Below are positions 1-8,792 of a stretch of 24,808 nucleotides of DNA, piece after piece. Positions within the stretch are counted from its first letter, which is position 1; every line of letters starts with the position of its first letter. This stretch comes from CAZXIY01 sp964640935 (GTDB lineage Archaea; Thermoplasmatota; Thermoplasmata; Methanomassiliicoccales; Methanomethylophilaceae), in the NCBI GenBank assembly GCA_964640935.1, contig CAZXIY010000009.1:1-24808 (forward strand), read 5' to 3'. The position numbers and the translations under genes were made by a program. Under the pieces are notes generated by a model, which did no database searches, was not told the DNA's origin, and saw only the letters and a program-made list of their open reading frames with translations.

Positions 1-690
1 GCCAGATGACTTTTCTTTTACTTCATCATGGTACGGCGAATCATCGTCGAAAACAGCCCTTCCGATGCAGGAGGCCATTGATCTCTTCCTCCCTTCGGTT
101 TCTTCCCTGACGGCGGATGCCTGCCGCTTGAGCTCATTCTGGAATCTGTTGATCGAGTCGGTGGAGAATATCGTACGGAACGTTTCGCTACGCTCATCAG
201 TCTTCGACGTCAGCAGTTTTCTGAATTCCCCCTGAGCCAGCATAGCAACCTGTTTCCATTGGCTGTACTTTATCCCCAGTATCTCCTCAATCTTCTCGGT
301 CACCATCCTATCCTTGGTGATCGGAGCCAAATGATCTGAAGTGAGTAAGGCGTCCGACGGGACCTCTGTCGTCCCCTGACCCACGGTCTTTTGGCGATAT
401 TGCTTCGGCGATCTCTTCACGGTGTAATCCTTACCGGCATGCGTGAATGTCATCTCGACATACGTCATTTCATTCGGTCCGGCAAAATGGCTTCTGATGT
501 TCTTCGGATCCCTGTCCCCGCTGAGCTGTCCGTACAGAGCGTATGTTATGGCATCGAAAATTGATGTCTTTCCCGCCCCCGTATCACCGGTGATGAGGAA
601 GAGTCCTTTGCCCCCGAATTCATCGAAGTCGACCACGGTCTTATCGCCATACGGTCCGAATGCGGACATCGTCAGGACATGCGGCCTCAT
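1..690 (-). CDS. sbcC: SbcC/Rad50-like ATPase, N-terminal part (3' end beyond window)
   Basis: This is the ATPase half of an SbcCD (Mre11/Rad50-like) double-strand-break processing complex. The first 230 codons are visible and run off the left edge. The protein starts MRPHVLTMSAFGPYG, followed by a Walker A motif (GDTGAGKTSIFDAI, about residues 34-47) and the typical stretch up to the Q-loop region (QVAMLAQGEFRKLLTSK). The coiled coils, zinc hook and Walker B would lie beyond the window. The start is well fixed: ATG at 690-688 overlaps the TGA of the preceding sbcD gene (ATGA), with a GGAGGT ribosome binding site 6 nt upstream. The pair is therefore translationally coupled and should act as one complex. 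Family assignment is firm. Whether it is better called SbcC or Rad50 cannot be settled from this part. Confidence 0.9.
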   Translation of the reverse strand, partial: MRPHVLTMSAFGPYGDKTVVDFDEFGGKGLFLITGDTGAGKTSIFDAITYALYGQLSGDRDPKNIRSHFAGPNEMTYVEMTFTHAGKDYTVKRSPKQYRQKTVGQGTTEVPSDALLTSDHLAPITKDRMVTEKIEEILGIKYSQWKQVAMLAQGEFRKLLTSKTDERSETFRTIFSTDSINRFQNELKRQASAVREETEGRKRSMASCIGRAVFDDDSPYHDEVKEKSSG

Positions 691-1817
691 AATCTGACCT
701 CCAGTTCATCCATGATCTTGCGGATTATTCTGTTCTGGTTCTCGGTCATCTCGGAACCGTTCTTTTTCTTGAAGAAATCTGAGAATACCGTCACCGGATC
801 CGGAAGTCCTTCATCGAAGTCATCTGTCAGATCGCCGCCCAATTCCGTCTGATCCGATGACGCCACTTCCAATGATATGATATTCGGATACACTTCACGC
901 AAGAGCTGCATAGCATCCATGGCGTCCTCGTCCAATTTAGCATAGATAAGATCGTCCCTGTGCCCATCTTTCTTTCCCGCTTCGATCAGTTTATCGAGGG
1001 GGCCTTTTATGAGCCTCATCTCTCTGAGCGGTTTCAAAGGTCTGGTGGAAACCGAGACGTCGTCTCCGACTTCCACGACAGTCACGCTCTTGTCCTTCCT
1101 CAGTTCGGACAGGGAGTATTTCAGCGGCGAACCGGAGTATCTGACGGTCTCGCGGTCTACATATTGCGGTATGTGCAGATGGCCGAGAGCCACATAATCG
1201 AATCCGTCGAACAGTGCCGGGCTTACGGCCTCGGTACCTCCGACGAAGAAGACCTCGGAGTCGGAGGTCTCAGGTTTGCTGATACCCGACACGAACTGAT
1301 GGGTCATCAGTATCTTCTTGTTGGCGCCGGAATGATCGGTGTGATTCAACGCGACCTTCACGGCGTCGTTGTATGTTTCGATCTTCTCATCCGGATATGC
1401 CCTGCGGACATTGATAGGTTTGATGAAGGGCAACATGTAAATGTCCACCGATTCTCCGTCGCGGGTGACCGTGTGCTTGTCTAATGTGCCATTATAGGAA
1501 CCGGAGATGAATATCCGTCCTTTTTCGAATATCTTGCTTCCGAACTCCAACCTTTCGGATGAATCATGATTGCCGCTTATTACGAATACGTCTATGTTGC
1601 GGGTCGATAGCTTTGTGAGAAAATCATCGAATATCTTCACAGAATCTACCGTGGGCGTCCCGTTGTCGTAGATATCGCCAGATATCAGGATCCCGGCTGG
1701 GCTTTCATAATCCACCGCCGATACGATCTGATCGAGGATATACTTCTGGTCGTCCTCCAGCGATTCGTCCTTCAGCCTTTTTCCGATGTGAAGATCTGAA
1801 ATATGTAAGAATCTCAT
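687..1817 (-). CDS. sbcD: SbcD/Mre11-like metallophosphoesterase nuclease
   Basis: This is a DNA double-strand-break repair nuclease of the calcineurin-like phosphoesterase family, 376 residues, a usual size for archaeal and bacterial SbcD. The manganese-binding motifs are all visible: HISDLHIG (D8, H10), SGDIYDN (about 45-51), SGNHDS (about 80-85), a histidine in LMTHQF (about 170) and GHLH (about 212-215). The gene precedes sbcC and overlaps it by four bases, so the two subunits are made together. A TATA-like element (TTTTATTA on the minus strand, 1856-1863) lies about 43 nt upstream of the ATG. That leaves a short leader of about 17 nt containing a GGGCGGGA stretch. A second, diverged nuclease/ATPase pair occurs at 20071-23711. 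Confidence 0.93.
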   Translation of the reverse strand: MRFLHISDLHIGKRLKDESLEDDQKYILDQIVSAVDYESPAGILISGDIYDNGTPTVDSVKIFDDFLTKLSTRNIDVFVISGNHDSSERLEFGSKIFEKGRIFISGSYNGTLDKHTVTRDGESVDIYMLPFIKPINVRRAYPDEKIETYNDAVKVALNHTDHSGANKKILMTHQFVSGISKPETSDSEVFFVGGTEAVSPALFDGFDYVALGHLHIPQYVDRETVRYSGSPLKYSLSELRKDKSVTVVEVGDDVSVSTRPLKPLREMRLIKGPLDKLIEAGKKDGHRDDLIYAKLDEDAMDAMQLLREVYPNIISLEVASSDQTELGGDLTDDFDEGLPDPVTVFSDFFKKKNGSEMTENQNRIIRKIMDELEVRL

Positions 1818-1855
1818 CTATTCCCGCCCTTGTGGGATACAACTTCTCATTAGCG

Positions 1856-1863
1856 TAATAAAA
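1856..1863 (-). promoter_or_regulatory. TATA box for sbcD-sbcC
   Basis: The minus strand reads TTTTATTA, preceded by a purine-rich GAGG stretch that could serve as BRE. Transcription would start near 1834, about 17 nt upstream of the sbcD ATG. The rest of the 1818-2028 gap shows AT-rich TATA-like patches (1931-1945 and 1984-1994) with no convincing gene attached. Confidence 0.5.
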
Positions 1864-2028
1864 CCTCCTCAGATTCTGTATTTTGCCGACATTTTATTGG
1901 CTGCTAAAGAGGATGATTTGAAATCGAAGTCAATAATTTATACAAAACAGGAATCAGATTCCAGAATCGACTGATTTGTACGGGTTATATTATGCTGATC
2001 AGCAGTAAATGACCGAGATAGAACGAAA

Positions 2029-2116
2029 TGGCGCGGAGAGGGAGATTCGAACTCCCGGGGTGAAACACCACCGGTTTTCAAGACCGGCGCCGTGGGCCAG
2101 GCTTAGCTATCTCCGC
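2029..2116 (-). tRNA. tRNA-Ser (anticodon UGA)
   Basis: The acceptor stem GCGGAGA pairs perfectly with TCTCCGC. The anticodon stem CCGGT/ACCGG closes the loop CTTGAAA, giving anticodon TGA, which reads UCA serine codons. A long variable arm (TGGTGTTTCACC) follows, as expected for a class II tRNA-Ser, and the T-arm has GTTCGAATC. The discriminator is G, and the CCA end is encoded (GCCA at 2032-2029). No intron is seen. A TATA box lies about 28 nt upstream. The opposite strand yields a familiar spurious peptide and is not a gene. Confidence 0.96.
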
Positions 2117-2140
2117 TTGAATTGTCGAATGGCCTTTTTC

Positions 2141-2148
2141 TATATAAA
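2141..2148 (-). promoter_or_regulatory. TATA box of tRNA-Ser
   Basis: The sequence TATATAAA (plus-strand reading) is centred about 28 nt upstream of the mature 5' end of tRNA-Ser. This is the canonical archaeal distance, so the precursor would begin at or very near the mature end. The 2149-2241 gap shows nothing else. Confidence 0.7.
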
Positions 2149-2241
2149 CATAGATAGCACGTTCCACATTATACGATGGGGTCGTTCAGTTGTTCGCAAC
2201 GGATGAGTTCAAAGAGATGTGCCAGATATACCAGTGGAACA

Positions 2242-4308
2242 TCACTTCAGATTCGGCTGTTCGAAGAACAAGGTCACATCGCTCAGAGGGTCGGTCGACA
2301 GTTTGGCATCGAGCTGTCTTTCATATTTTGATGCGCGGTAGTCGAATATCACTGCCATACCTCTGTCGGTCTCGGTCCTTATGAGGCGGCCTATCGCCTG
2401 CTGCATCTTCCTCAGAGCGGGTATCTCAGAGGTGTATTTCCACCCCGTCCCTGGTCCGTATTTTTTGTCGAACAGTTCGGACATGGCCTTCGATTCGATG
2501 GTCGGTGGAGGATATGGTATGCCCACGATAATTGCAAAGCACAGTTCCTCGCCGGGGAAATCTATCCCTTCGGCAATAGAACCGCCCATGACAGTGAAGA
2601 ACACCCCGTTCCTGCCGCATCTGAACGCGCTGAGGGCGGCCATGGTACGTCTCTGCTGTCTCGATTCTTCCCAGAATATCTCTTTTTTGACGTCCCTCTC
2701 TAAGAACGGTCTCATTTTGGACATCATGCTGTATGACGGGAAGAACACCAAGGTGTTCTTGTCCACGGCATTGCATAGTTTGGCGATGTTCTTCTCCATC
2801 CTGGAGAATATGCTCGGGTCCTTCTTCATGTCGGCGAACCTCGTCGTGACGTTCTTGAGGTAGATCACAGACCTGTTCTCCTTTGGGAACGGGGACGGGT
2901 AGATCTTAGTCACGGTGGTCTTCGGAAGACCCATTATACGAACATACTGCTCCAGCGGTTGAAGTGTGCCAGACATATGTATGGAGCTTTTCACTGAGCG
3001 GAGGAATGCGGTAACGTCGTAAGGATCTATGCATGCGGCATGGAGCGATTCTCCGTCATCTCCCGCTTTAATTGATCTTATGTATTTGTCGGCATCCGAC
3101 GACATCCAATTCCTCATATCGGTGCCGAGCGAGAATATGTCAGAGATGCGATTCTCTCCGTGGTCGATGAGAAGCTCGGTCCTGTCCTCGCCGATGCTCA
3201 CCATCTGATCTATTGCGGCATCAAGCTCCGTCCTGTTGAGCTCGAATTTCTTCATCATCCTTTCTTCGATGTCGCCTTTTTCGATTATCGCTTCATTCGT
3301 CATCATCGAGAGTTTGTCGTTGGCGATCGAACGCATTATCGTCTTGAATTCGCTTAAGAATCCGCGCAGGAGCACGTTCTCGAATATCGGCGGGTCGCCC
3401 TTCATCGTGGTGACTTCATCCAAGGCCGCATCGACAAGTGACATCGGTATGGAGTAGCTCTCCTGCTCGCGTGCAGCATCGATCAGGTTGTGTGCTTCGT
3501 CCACGATGATTACGAGATTCTTCCCGTCGCTCTCCATGTTCCCCAGGAATCCGTTCCTGATCTCTTCCGACAGAACGTGGACGTACGGAGCGGCGACGAT
3601 ATCCATGCATTTCAGAAGGCTCTTTTTCGTTTCGTACGGACATATGTCCCTATCTTCGCAGTACCTGTCCAGCTGTTCGGACGTGGGGATGCTGTTCTTG
3701 CAGAAGTCCTCCACCTCATCCAGACGCAGTTTCATCTGTTCGTAGAATCTGCATCCGACGCCGCCGTGGTTGCTCTTCGCCTTCTTCTCCTCACATAGAT
3801 TGGCCAGAACGCCCGGTGGCATGCTCTCGTATCCCGCAAGCGTTCTGAGCAGCGGGCAGGAGCGTCCTCTGCCGGTTATCGTGATACCTGAGACCTTTTT
3901 GATCGTGGAGATCGCTCTGAGCTCTTTCATGACCTGATCGCTCTGCGAGATCGTCCTCGTCAGATACACGATCCTCTTGTGGTGCGGTATCGCATGCTGC
4001 AGAGCTCCCGCGAGAGCGACTATCGTCTTTCCGGTGCCCGTGCCAGATTCCATGACTATGCTGTTCTCGGAATCCAGCGTACTGACGATGTCTCTGACTA
4101 TGCTCAGCTGTTCTCCCCTCGGTTCGTACGGGAAGAACGGGGCCTTGAGTTCGCTCGGCTGCAGTATCTTCGGTGAAACGGTCTCAACCTCGGGCTGCGG
4201 AGATACGGCGCCGTCATCATCGCCGCTCAGCGATCTTCCGCATGCCGAACATCTGTCGGAGCCTGGCTGGACCAGGCTTCCGCAATAACCGCAGAAATGG
4301 ATACCCAT
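2242..4308 (-). CDS. XPD/DinG-type superfamily 2 Fe-S DNA helicase with N-terminal zinc ribbon
   Basis: This is an ATP-dependent 5'-3' DNA helicase of the XPD/Rad3/DinG group, 688 residues. In order: a zinc ribbon (C6, C9, C20, C23), Walker A (ESGTGTGKT), and a region with four cysteines at the XPD iron-sulphur positions (in GRGRSC, NLC, GCRFY and ICPYE). A DEAH box (VDEAHN) and the C-terminal motif VI (QAIGRLIRTETDRG) follow. The N-terminal zinc ribbon is an addition to the basic XPD core. The ATG at 4308 is chosen over an upstream in-frame TTG at 4326. A TATA box (4331-4339) is centred 27 nt upstream of 4308, so the mRNA is probably leaderless and would begin at this ATG. Likely role: DNA repair or removal of DNA structures. 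The exact substrate cannot be read from sequence. Confidence 0.9.
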   Translation of the reverse strand: MGIHFCGYCGSLVQPGSDRCSACGRSLSGDDDGAVSPQPEVETVSPKILQPSELKAPFFPYEPRGEQLSIVRDIVSTLDSENSIVMESGTGTGKTIVALAGALQHAIPHHKRIVYLTRTISQSDQVMKELRAISTIKKVSGITITGRGRSCPLLRTLAGYESMPPGVLANLCEEKKAKSNHGGVGCRFYEQMKLRLDEVEDFCKNSIPTSEQLDRYCEDRDICPYETKKSLLKCMDIVAAPYVHVLSEEIRNGFLGNMESDGKNLVIIVDEAHNLIDAAREQESYSIPMSLVDAALDEVTTMKGDPPIFENVLLRGFLSEFKTIMRSIANDKLSMMTNEAIIEKGDIEERMMKKFELNRTELDAAIDQMVSIGEDRTELLIDHGENRISDIFSLGTDMRNWMSSDADKYIRSIKAGDDGESLHAACIDPYDVTAFLRSVKSSIHMSGTLQPLEQYVRIMGLPKTTVTKIYPSPFPKENRSVIYLKNVTTRFADMKKDPSIFSRMEKNIAKLCNAVDKNTLVFFPSYSMMSKMRPFLERDVKKEIFWEESRQQRRTMAALSAFRCGRNGVFFTVMGGSIAEGIDFPGEELCFAIIVGIPYPPPTIESKAMSELFDKKYGPGTGWKYTSEIPALRKMQQAIGRLIRTETDRGMAVIFDYRASKYERQLDAKLSTDPLSDVTLFFEQPNLK

Positions 4309-4330
4309 CGATTTCCGAATGGCCAATACA

Positions 4331-4339
4331 CATATAACC
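4331..4339 (-). promoter_or_regulatory. TATA box of the XPD-like helicase gene
   Basis: The minus strand reads GGTTATATG, centred 27 nt upstream of the ATG at 4308. This argues for leaderless transcription and decides the start codon. The gap 4309-4386 also carries a weaker plus-strand element (TTAATCTAT, 4358-4366) about 27 nt before the divergent gene at 4387. Confidence 0.65.
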
Positions 4340-4386
4340 TTGTACCTTCGAGAAATCTTAATCTATCAAGGTGCGATAACGGGGGC

Positions 4387-4683
4387 ATGGAAGACAAGGC
4401 CAGGTGTGAAAACATTCGCGATCTGATCGTCGATCCGGAGAAATTCCTCCCGGATCTCAACGAAGAGAGGGTGAGGATGCTCCTGATGGAGCTGGATATG
4501 CTCAAAGACGATTTCGAGCGCGAAAGGGCGATAATGTATCTGGCCAGCAATTATTCTTGCAACAAGCACCTGTCATTCTCGGTCCTCAGAGGGATGCACG
4601 ATACCGAGATATTCGAGATCATGGATGATACAAGAGGTATCCTGGTGGCCGAGATCGAATCGCGCAAGAAGAATCATCACTGA
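4387..4683 (+). CDS. Hypothetical protein, 98 aa
   Basis: I do not recognise this small protein. It is acidic, predicted helical and rich in Leu, Glu, Asp and Arg. There is no signal peptide, membrane segment or obvious motif, and only two cysteines outside any zinc pattern. The ATG at 4387 is preferred over an upstream in-frame start at 4297. The region before it holds the divergent promoter, and a TATA-like element (TTAATCTAT, 4358-4366) lies at leaderless distance. The gene is convergent with the TPR gene and the two coding ends overlap by 7 bp. Codon use resembles its neighbours, which supports a real gene. Confidence 0.65.
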   Translation: MEDKARCENIRDLIVDPEKFLPDLNEERVRMLLMELDMLKDDFERERAIMYLASNYSCNKHLSFSVLRGMHDTEIFEIMDDTRGILVAEIESRKKNHH

Positions 4684-5597
4684 TCCGGTCTTTTTATTCC
4701 GAGATCGCTGATAGCCTCTTTCATAGCGGGCATTCCGAGGTCGACCACACGCAGAAGATGCGTCTCCGCATCCTTCATATTCCCCTCGTCCATGAGGACC
4801 TTTGCAATGCCCTGGTGGAGATTCACCAGCAGTTCGGTGTCGTCGAGCTTATTCTCGGCGTTCATCTCTTCGAGTATGTCGATGGCGGCCTCGTGGTCTT
4901 TGACCATAGATGCCGTATCTCCCATCTTCTCCTCTATGTCGCCTCTGGAAACATACGAGAGGACCAGTTCCATTTCGTCGTCGAGTCCGCATTTCCTGTA
5001 GATCGGTGTTGCGGCGAGTATGGATGCGGTGAATGCTTCAGCGGCCTCTTCCTGAAGTCCCATGTTCTTCTTTGCCTCGCCGAGGAGGTTGTATGACTCC
5101 GCAATGCGGTTCTGAGACCAAAGATCCGTGCGTCCGGACAGCATATCGATGGATTTGTCGAGGAACGGTATGGAGTTCTCGCTGTACCCTTGATCGATTA
5201 GATCCTGCGAACAGTCGATGCACATTTCGATGATATCGTTGTATCTGTAGTGCCTAACTCCGTCCACGAGGTCGTCCAGCCTTGATGAGACCTTCATGTA
5301 ATCGGACATCATGGATTCGTTGTCCTTCTCGTACGAGAGTTGCCCTCTGTTCTCGTACACCTTGACGAACGTTCCCGCATCCACAGGCTCGCCTTTCCTG
5401 TTCATGACCTCCATGAGCTCGACGGCATCGTCCAGATCGGTGATCGACGATACATACGAATCGCTGAGCATCAGGATCGTGCTTCTGTTGACCAGGGCTT
5501 CGAGGAGTTCTTCGTGCGAGCCCTCTGCCTCCAATCTGGTCACTTTTGCATTGTATTCGGCCAAGGCCTCTTCGAGATGTTCGTCCGAGGACATCAT
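4677..5597 (-). CDS. Tetratricopeptide-repeat (TPR)-like helical protein
   Basis: A 306-residue, acidic, all-helical protein with TPR-like helix pairs. The clearest is around AESYNLLGEAKKNMGLQEEA (about residues 165-184), with a repeating small/large hydrophobic pattern through the chain. There is no signal peptide, membrane helix or enzymatic motif. It is probably a cytoplasmic scaffold for protein contacts, and the partner is unknown. Two adjacent ATGs (5597 and 5594) are possible starts. A TATA box (minus strand TTTTAATAT, 5619-5627) lies 26-29 nt upstream, so the mRNA is probably leaderless. The gene is divergent from the pdxY operon and may share regulation across the 125-bp gap, but nothing in the sequence proves it. 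Confidence 0.75.
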   Translation of the reverse strand: MMSSDEHLEEALAEYNAKVTRLEAEGSHEELLEALVNRSTILMLSDSYVSSITDLDDAVELMEVMNRKGEPVDAGTFVKVYENRGQLSYEKDNESMMSDYMKVSSRLDDLVDGVRHYRYNDIIEMCIDCSQDLIDQGYSENSIPFLDKSIDMLSGRTDLWSQNRIAESYNLLGEAKKNMGLQEEAAEAFTASILAATPIYRKCGLDDEMELVLSYVSRGDIEEKMGDTASMVKDHEAAIDILEEMNAENKLDDTELLVNLHQGIAKVLMDEGNMKDAETHLLRVVDLGMPAMKEAISDLGIKRPDQ

Positions 5598-5618
5598 GCC
5601 CGAGCGATTCAGATAGAG

Positions 5619-5627
5619 ATATTAAAA
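5619..5627 (-). promoter_or_regulatory. TATA box of the TPR gene
   Basis: The minus strand reads TTTTAATAT, 26-29 nt upstream of the two candidate ATGs, which fits a leaderless transcript. Confidence 0.6.
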
Positions 5628-5690
5628 CCTGACATCGGGCAGCGGATTCGTCGCTGTGACCGACTGTCGTCGAGACACGTCGCTCGCATT

Positions 5691-5700
5691 ATTTATTTAT
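5691..5700 (+). promoter_or_regulatory. TATA box of the pdxY operon
   Basis: ATTTATTTAT is centred about 27 nt upstream of the ATG at 5723. The first gene of the operon would be leaderless. The later genes lack their own TATA boxes and are closely packed, so they probably share this promoter. Confidence 0.65.
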
Positions 5701-5722
5701 GTGAATTCACTCGCAATAGCAC

Positions 5723-6571
5723 ATGATGAGACAAAAACGTGTTCTCGCTATCCACGACATCTCTTGTTTCGGAAGATGTTCGCTGACCGTAGCGTTGCCT
5801 ATTATTTCCGCCACGGGATTGGAATGCACCGTCATACCTACTGCGGTCCTGTCGACGCACACAGGCGGTTTCACGGGTTACACATACCGCGACCTGACCG
5901 ATGATATAAAGCCGATCGTCGACCACTGGATGACGCTAGATCTGAAATTCGATGCTATATACACCGGATTCCTGGGCTCATTCGATCAGATCGATATCGT
6001 TGCAGACACGTTCTCGAGACTGAGGGACGACGGAACGCTTATCGTGGTCGATCCGGTCATGGCCGACAACGGATCGCTGTACAAGATCTTCCCGGAGAAT
6101 TTCCCGAAAGGCATGAGGAAGCTCTGTGAGATGGCGGACGTCATACTTCCAAATATAACCGAGGCTACGCTGCTCCTGGGTGAAAAATTCGTCGAAGGAC
6201 CTTACGACAGAGATTACATCGAGGGACTTCTGAGAAGACTGGGCGAGATGGGACCTAAGAACATCATCCTTACCGGCGTCTACTTCGAAGAGGGAAAGCT
6301 CGGTGCCGCAGCGTACGATGTCTCATCCGGAAAGATCTCCTATCATTTCCGCGACACGATCCCGGGTTATTACCACGGGACCGGCGATGTGTTCGGTTCT
6401 GCCGCGGTGGCCGCGATGGTCAACGGACTCCCGCTCACAAGGGCTAACGAGATTGCCGTGGATTACACGGTCGGAAGTATCATCAGGACACGCGAAGCGA
6501 AGACCGATATAAGGTTCGGCGTCAACTTCGAGGCCGGCATACCGGAACTGCTGAAAGAGATCAAGAAGTGA
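5723..6571 (+). CDS. pdxY: Pyridoxal/pyridoxamine kinase (PdxY-like, ribokinase superfamily)
   Basis: This enzyme phosphorylates pyridoxal, pyridoxine or pyridoxamine with ATP in the vitamin B6 salvage pathway. It has 282 residues, the usual length. The N-terminus AIHDISCFGRCSLTVALPI, the STHTGGFTGYTYRDLT segment (about residues 46-60), VVDPVMADNG (about 111-120) and the C-terminal anion hole with catalytic aspartate in HGTGD (about 217-221) are family hallmarks. From memory, the sequence resembles the clostridial 'pyridoxamine kinase' group more than other archaeal kinases, which suggests transfer from gut Firmicutes; this is an inference. ATGs at 5723 and 5726 are both possible starts. It leads a four-gene operon. 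The substrate preference among B6 vitamers cannot be told from sequence. Confidence 0.88.
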   Translation: MMRQKRVLAIHDISCFGRCSLTVALPIISATGLECTVIPTAVLSTHTGGFTGYTYRDLTDDIKPIVDHWMTLDLKFDAIYTGFLGSFDQIDIVADTFSRLRDDGTLIVVDPVMADNGSLYKIFPENFPKGMRKLCEMADVILPNITEATLLLGEKFVEGPYDRDYIEGLLRRLGEMGPKNIILTGVYFEEGKLGAAAYDVSSGKISYHFRDTIPGYYHGTGDVFGSAAVAAMVNGLPLTRANEIAVDYTVGSIIRTREAKTDIRFGVNFEAGIPELLKEIKK

Positions 6572-6575
6572 TCCG

Positions 6576-7058
6576 ATGTCAGAGGTTGCCGCAGATGTTC
6601 CAGAGGTTGTTTCCATCCTGGCGAACGAGATCTGGCACGAATGCTATTCGGGTATCATTTCGGACGGTCAGATCGACTATATGCTGTCCAAATATCAATC
6701 TGCGGCGGCGATAAAGGACGATGTGGACAAAGGCGGCTACGTTTACCATCTTGTATCTGACGGCAGCAGGTATGTCGGATACTGCGGCATATGCATCGAC
6801 GGGGATTCCGTTTATCTAAGCAAATTCTACGTTCTTGCTGCATTCCGCGGAAAAGGATACGGTTCTCGCTTGCTGGAATTCATCGAGGCCTATGCAATGT
6901 CCAACAGTCTGCATCATATCCATTTGCGGGTGAACAGGAACAACACGAGATCTATCGGAATATACCATGCATGCGGTTTCAGAGAATACGCCGAGGACAG
7001 GGCGGACATCGGAAACGGTTTCTTTATGGACGACATACTGATGGACAAGTGTCTCTGA
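6576..7058 (+). CDS. GNAT-family N-acetyltransferase
   Basis: A 160-residue acetyl-CoA-dependent N-acetyltransferase. The acetyl-CoA pyrophosphate loop is seen in VLAAFRGKGYGSRLLE (R/Q-x-x-G-x-G/A type, about residues 86-101). The typical end of the fold, RVNRNNTRSIGIYHACGFRE, follows at about 118-137. The substrate is unknown. The ATG lies 4 nt after the pdxY stop, so it is co-transcribed and probably coupled. The ribosome binding site is weak. It may modify a small molecule or a protein N-terminus; the family is too broad to say more. Confidence 0.85.
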   Translation: MSEVAADVPEVVSILANEIWHECYSGIISDGQIDYMLSKYQSAAAIKDDVDKGGYVYHLVSDGSRYVGYCGICIDGDSVYLSKFYVLAAFRGKGYGSRLLEFIEAYAMSNSLHHIHLRVNRNNTRSIGIYHACGFREYAEDRADIGNGFFMDDILMDKCL

Positions 7059-7067
7059 GGCGATACA

Positions 7068-8792
7068 TTGTTCATACCCACAACGACCGAGGAAATGCTG
7101 AGGAATGGGTGGAAGGAGCTGGACGTGATCATAGTGTCCGGCGACACATACATCGATTCCTCCTACAACGGTGCAGCCGTGATAGGCCATTGGCTAATCG
7201 ATAACGGTTTCAGGGTCGGTATAATCTGCCAGCCCGATATAAAATCGGACGATGACATAGGGCGGCTGGGAGAGCCGAGGCTGTTCTGGAGCGTGACCGC
7301 AGGCTGCGTGGATTCGATGGTCGCCAACTATACTCCGACCAACAAGTTCCGTAAGGATGACGATTTCACACCCGGAGGTGTGAACGACAGGCGTCCGGAC
7401 AGGGCATGCATTGCGTACACCAATCTCATAAAGAAGTACCATAAGGGAAAGCCGATCGTCCTCGGCGGAGTGGAGGCCAGTCTCAGACGTGTGGTACATT
7501 ACGATTTTTGGTCAGATTCCCTCAGAAGGTCGATACTTTTCGACTCCAAGGCGGATATCATAACATACGGCATGGCGGAGCGCAGCAATCTTCTTCTGGC
7601 ACAATATATGCGCGATGGCCTTGATTGGCATGGGATACGCGGCATATGCTACATCTCCGGAGACATTCCAGAAGGGTATACTGAGATGCCCAGCTACGAA
7701 TCATGCGTCTCTTCCGATGAGAGTTTCATAAAAGCATTCAAGACGTTCTACTACAACAACGACCCGCTCACCGCCAAGGGGCTGGTGCAGAAGCACGGGA
7801 ACAGGTTCCTGGTGCACAATCCGCCTTCGACGCTTCCGGACACGCCAATGCTGGATCGCATATACGAGATGGACTTCGAGAACGCGGTCCATCCGTTCTA
7901 TCTGAAACAGGGTCATGTGAAATCGATGGAGACCATCAAGAATTCCGTGACCACCCATCGCGGATGTTACGGGGAATGCAATTTCTGCTCGATAGCCATT
8001 ATGCAGGGAAGGACCGTAGTATCAAGGAGCGAAGGTTCGATCCTGCGCGAAGTGAAGAAAATCGCCTCCGGGAAAGGATTCAACGGAATAATCAACGATG
8101 TCGGCGGCCCTACGGCCAACATGTATGGTTTCGAATGCGACAAGAAAAGGAAGGAAGGTGCGTGCAGGAACAAAAGATGCCTCTACCCCAGCTCATGCGC
8201 TAATCTTCCGATCGACATGTCCAAGCATGAGCATCTTCTCGAAAAGATACGCGCTGTGGATGGGATAAGAAAAGTATCGATCGCCTCCGGCATACGTTAC
8301 GACATGATCGTAGCGGATAAAGTGCACGGCGAGGAATATCTTCGCAACGTCTGTCAATACCACATCTCCGGCCAGATGAAGGTCGCTCCGGAGCACATAT
8401 GCGACAATGTTCTGAGGTATATGGGCAAACCATCCAAGGACGTTCTGCTGGAATTCAAGAGGCAGTTCGACAAAGTGAACTCGGAACTCGGTAAGGATCA
8501 ATTCCTGACCTATTATCTGATCGCGGCCCATCCCGGCTGCACCGAACGCGATATGCAGGAGCTTTCGTCGTTCTGCAGGAACTATCTCAAGACGAATCCG
8601 GAGCAGATCCAAATATTCACGCCCACGCCATCCAGTATATCCACCATGATGTACTGCACAAGACGCGACTGGGAAAATAGGAACAATATAAAAGCCGAGC
8701 ATTCCATGCAGATGAAGCAGAGGCAGAAGGACATCGTCCTGGACCCTGAAAAGAAGGCGAGATCGTGCTCTACAAGGATATCGGCGAGATGA
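7068..8792 (+). CDS. YgiQ-type radical SAM protein (UPF0313)
   Basis: A radical S-adenosylmethionine protein of the YgiQ family, 574 residues, of unknown reaction. The 4Fe-4S/SAM cluster motif CYGECNFC is at residues 300-307 (C300, C304, C307), preceded by THRG. The N-terminus MFIPTTTEEMLRNGWKELDV is characteristic of the family and supports the TTG start at 7068, which has a GAGG ribosome binding site 7 nt upstream. FTPTPSSISTMMY near the C-terminus is also family-typical. The last ten residues (RSCSTRISAR) look unlike the usual end. They are encoded in DNA that also codes for the start of the next gene. The preceding stop is 9 nt upstream, so it belongs to the pdxY operon. Confidence 0.9.
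   Translation: MFIPTTTEEMLRNGWKELDVIIVSGDTYIDSSYNGAAVIGHWLIDNGFRVGIICQPDIKSDDDIGRLGEPRLFWSVTAGCVDSMVANYTPTNKFRKDDDFTPGGVNDRRPDRACIAYTNLIKKYHKGKPIVLGGVEASLRRVVHYDFWSDSLRRSILFDSKADIITYGMAERSNLLLAQYMRDGLDWHGIRGICYISGDIPEGYTEMPSYESCVSSDESFIKAFKTFYYNNDPLTAKGLVQKHGNRFLVHNPPSTLPDTPMLDRIYEMDFENAVHPFYLKQGHVKSMETIKNSVTTHRGCYGECNFCSIAIMQGRTVVSRSEGSILREVKKIASGKGFNGIINDVGGPTANMYGFECDKKRKEGACRNKRCLYPSSCANLPIDMSKHEHLLEKIRAVDGIRKVSIASGIRYDMIVADKVHGEEYLRNVCQYHISGQMKVAPEHICDNVLRYMGKPSKDVLLEFKRQFDKVNSELGKDQFLTYYLIAAHPGCTERDMQELSSFCRNYLKTNPEQIQIFTPTPSSISTMMYCTRRDWENRNNIKAEHSMQMKQRQKDIVLDPEKKARSCSTRISAR

Noticed and set aside
2009..2206. Plus-strand ORF of 65 codons reading AEREIRTPG
   Set aside because: It is the antisense translation of the tRNA-Ser gene, a well-known false protein.
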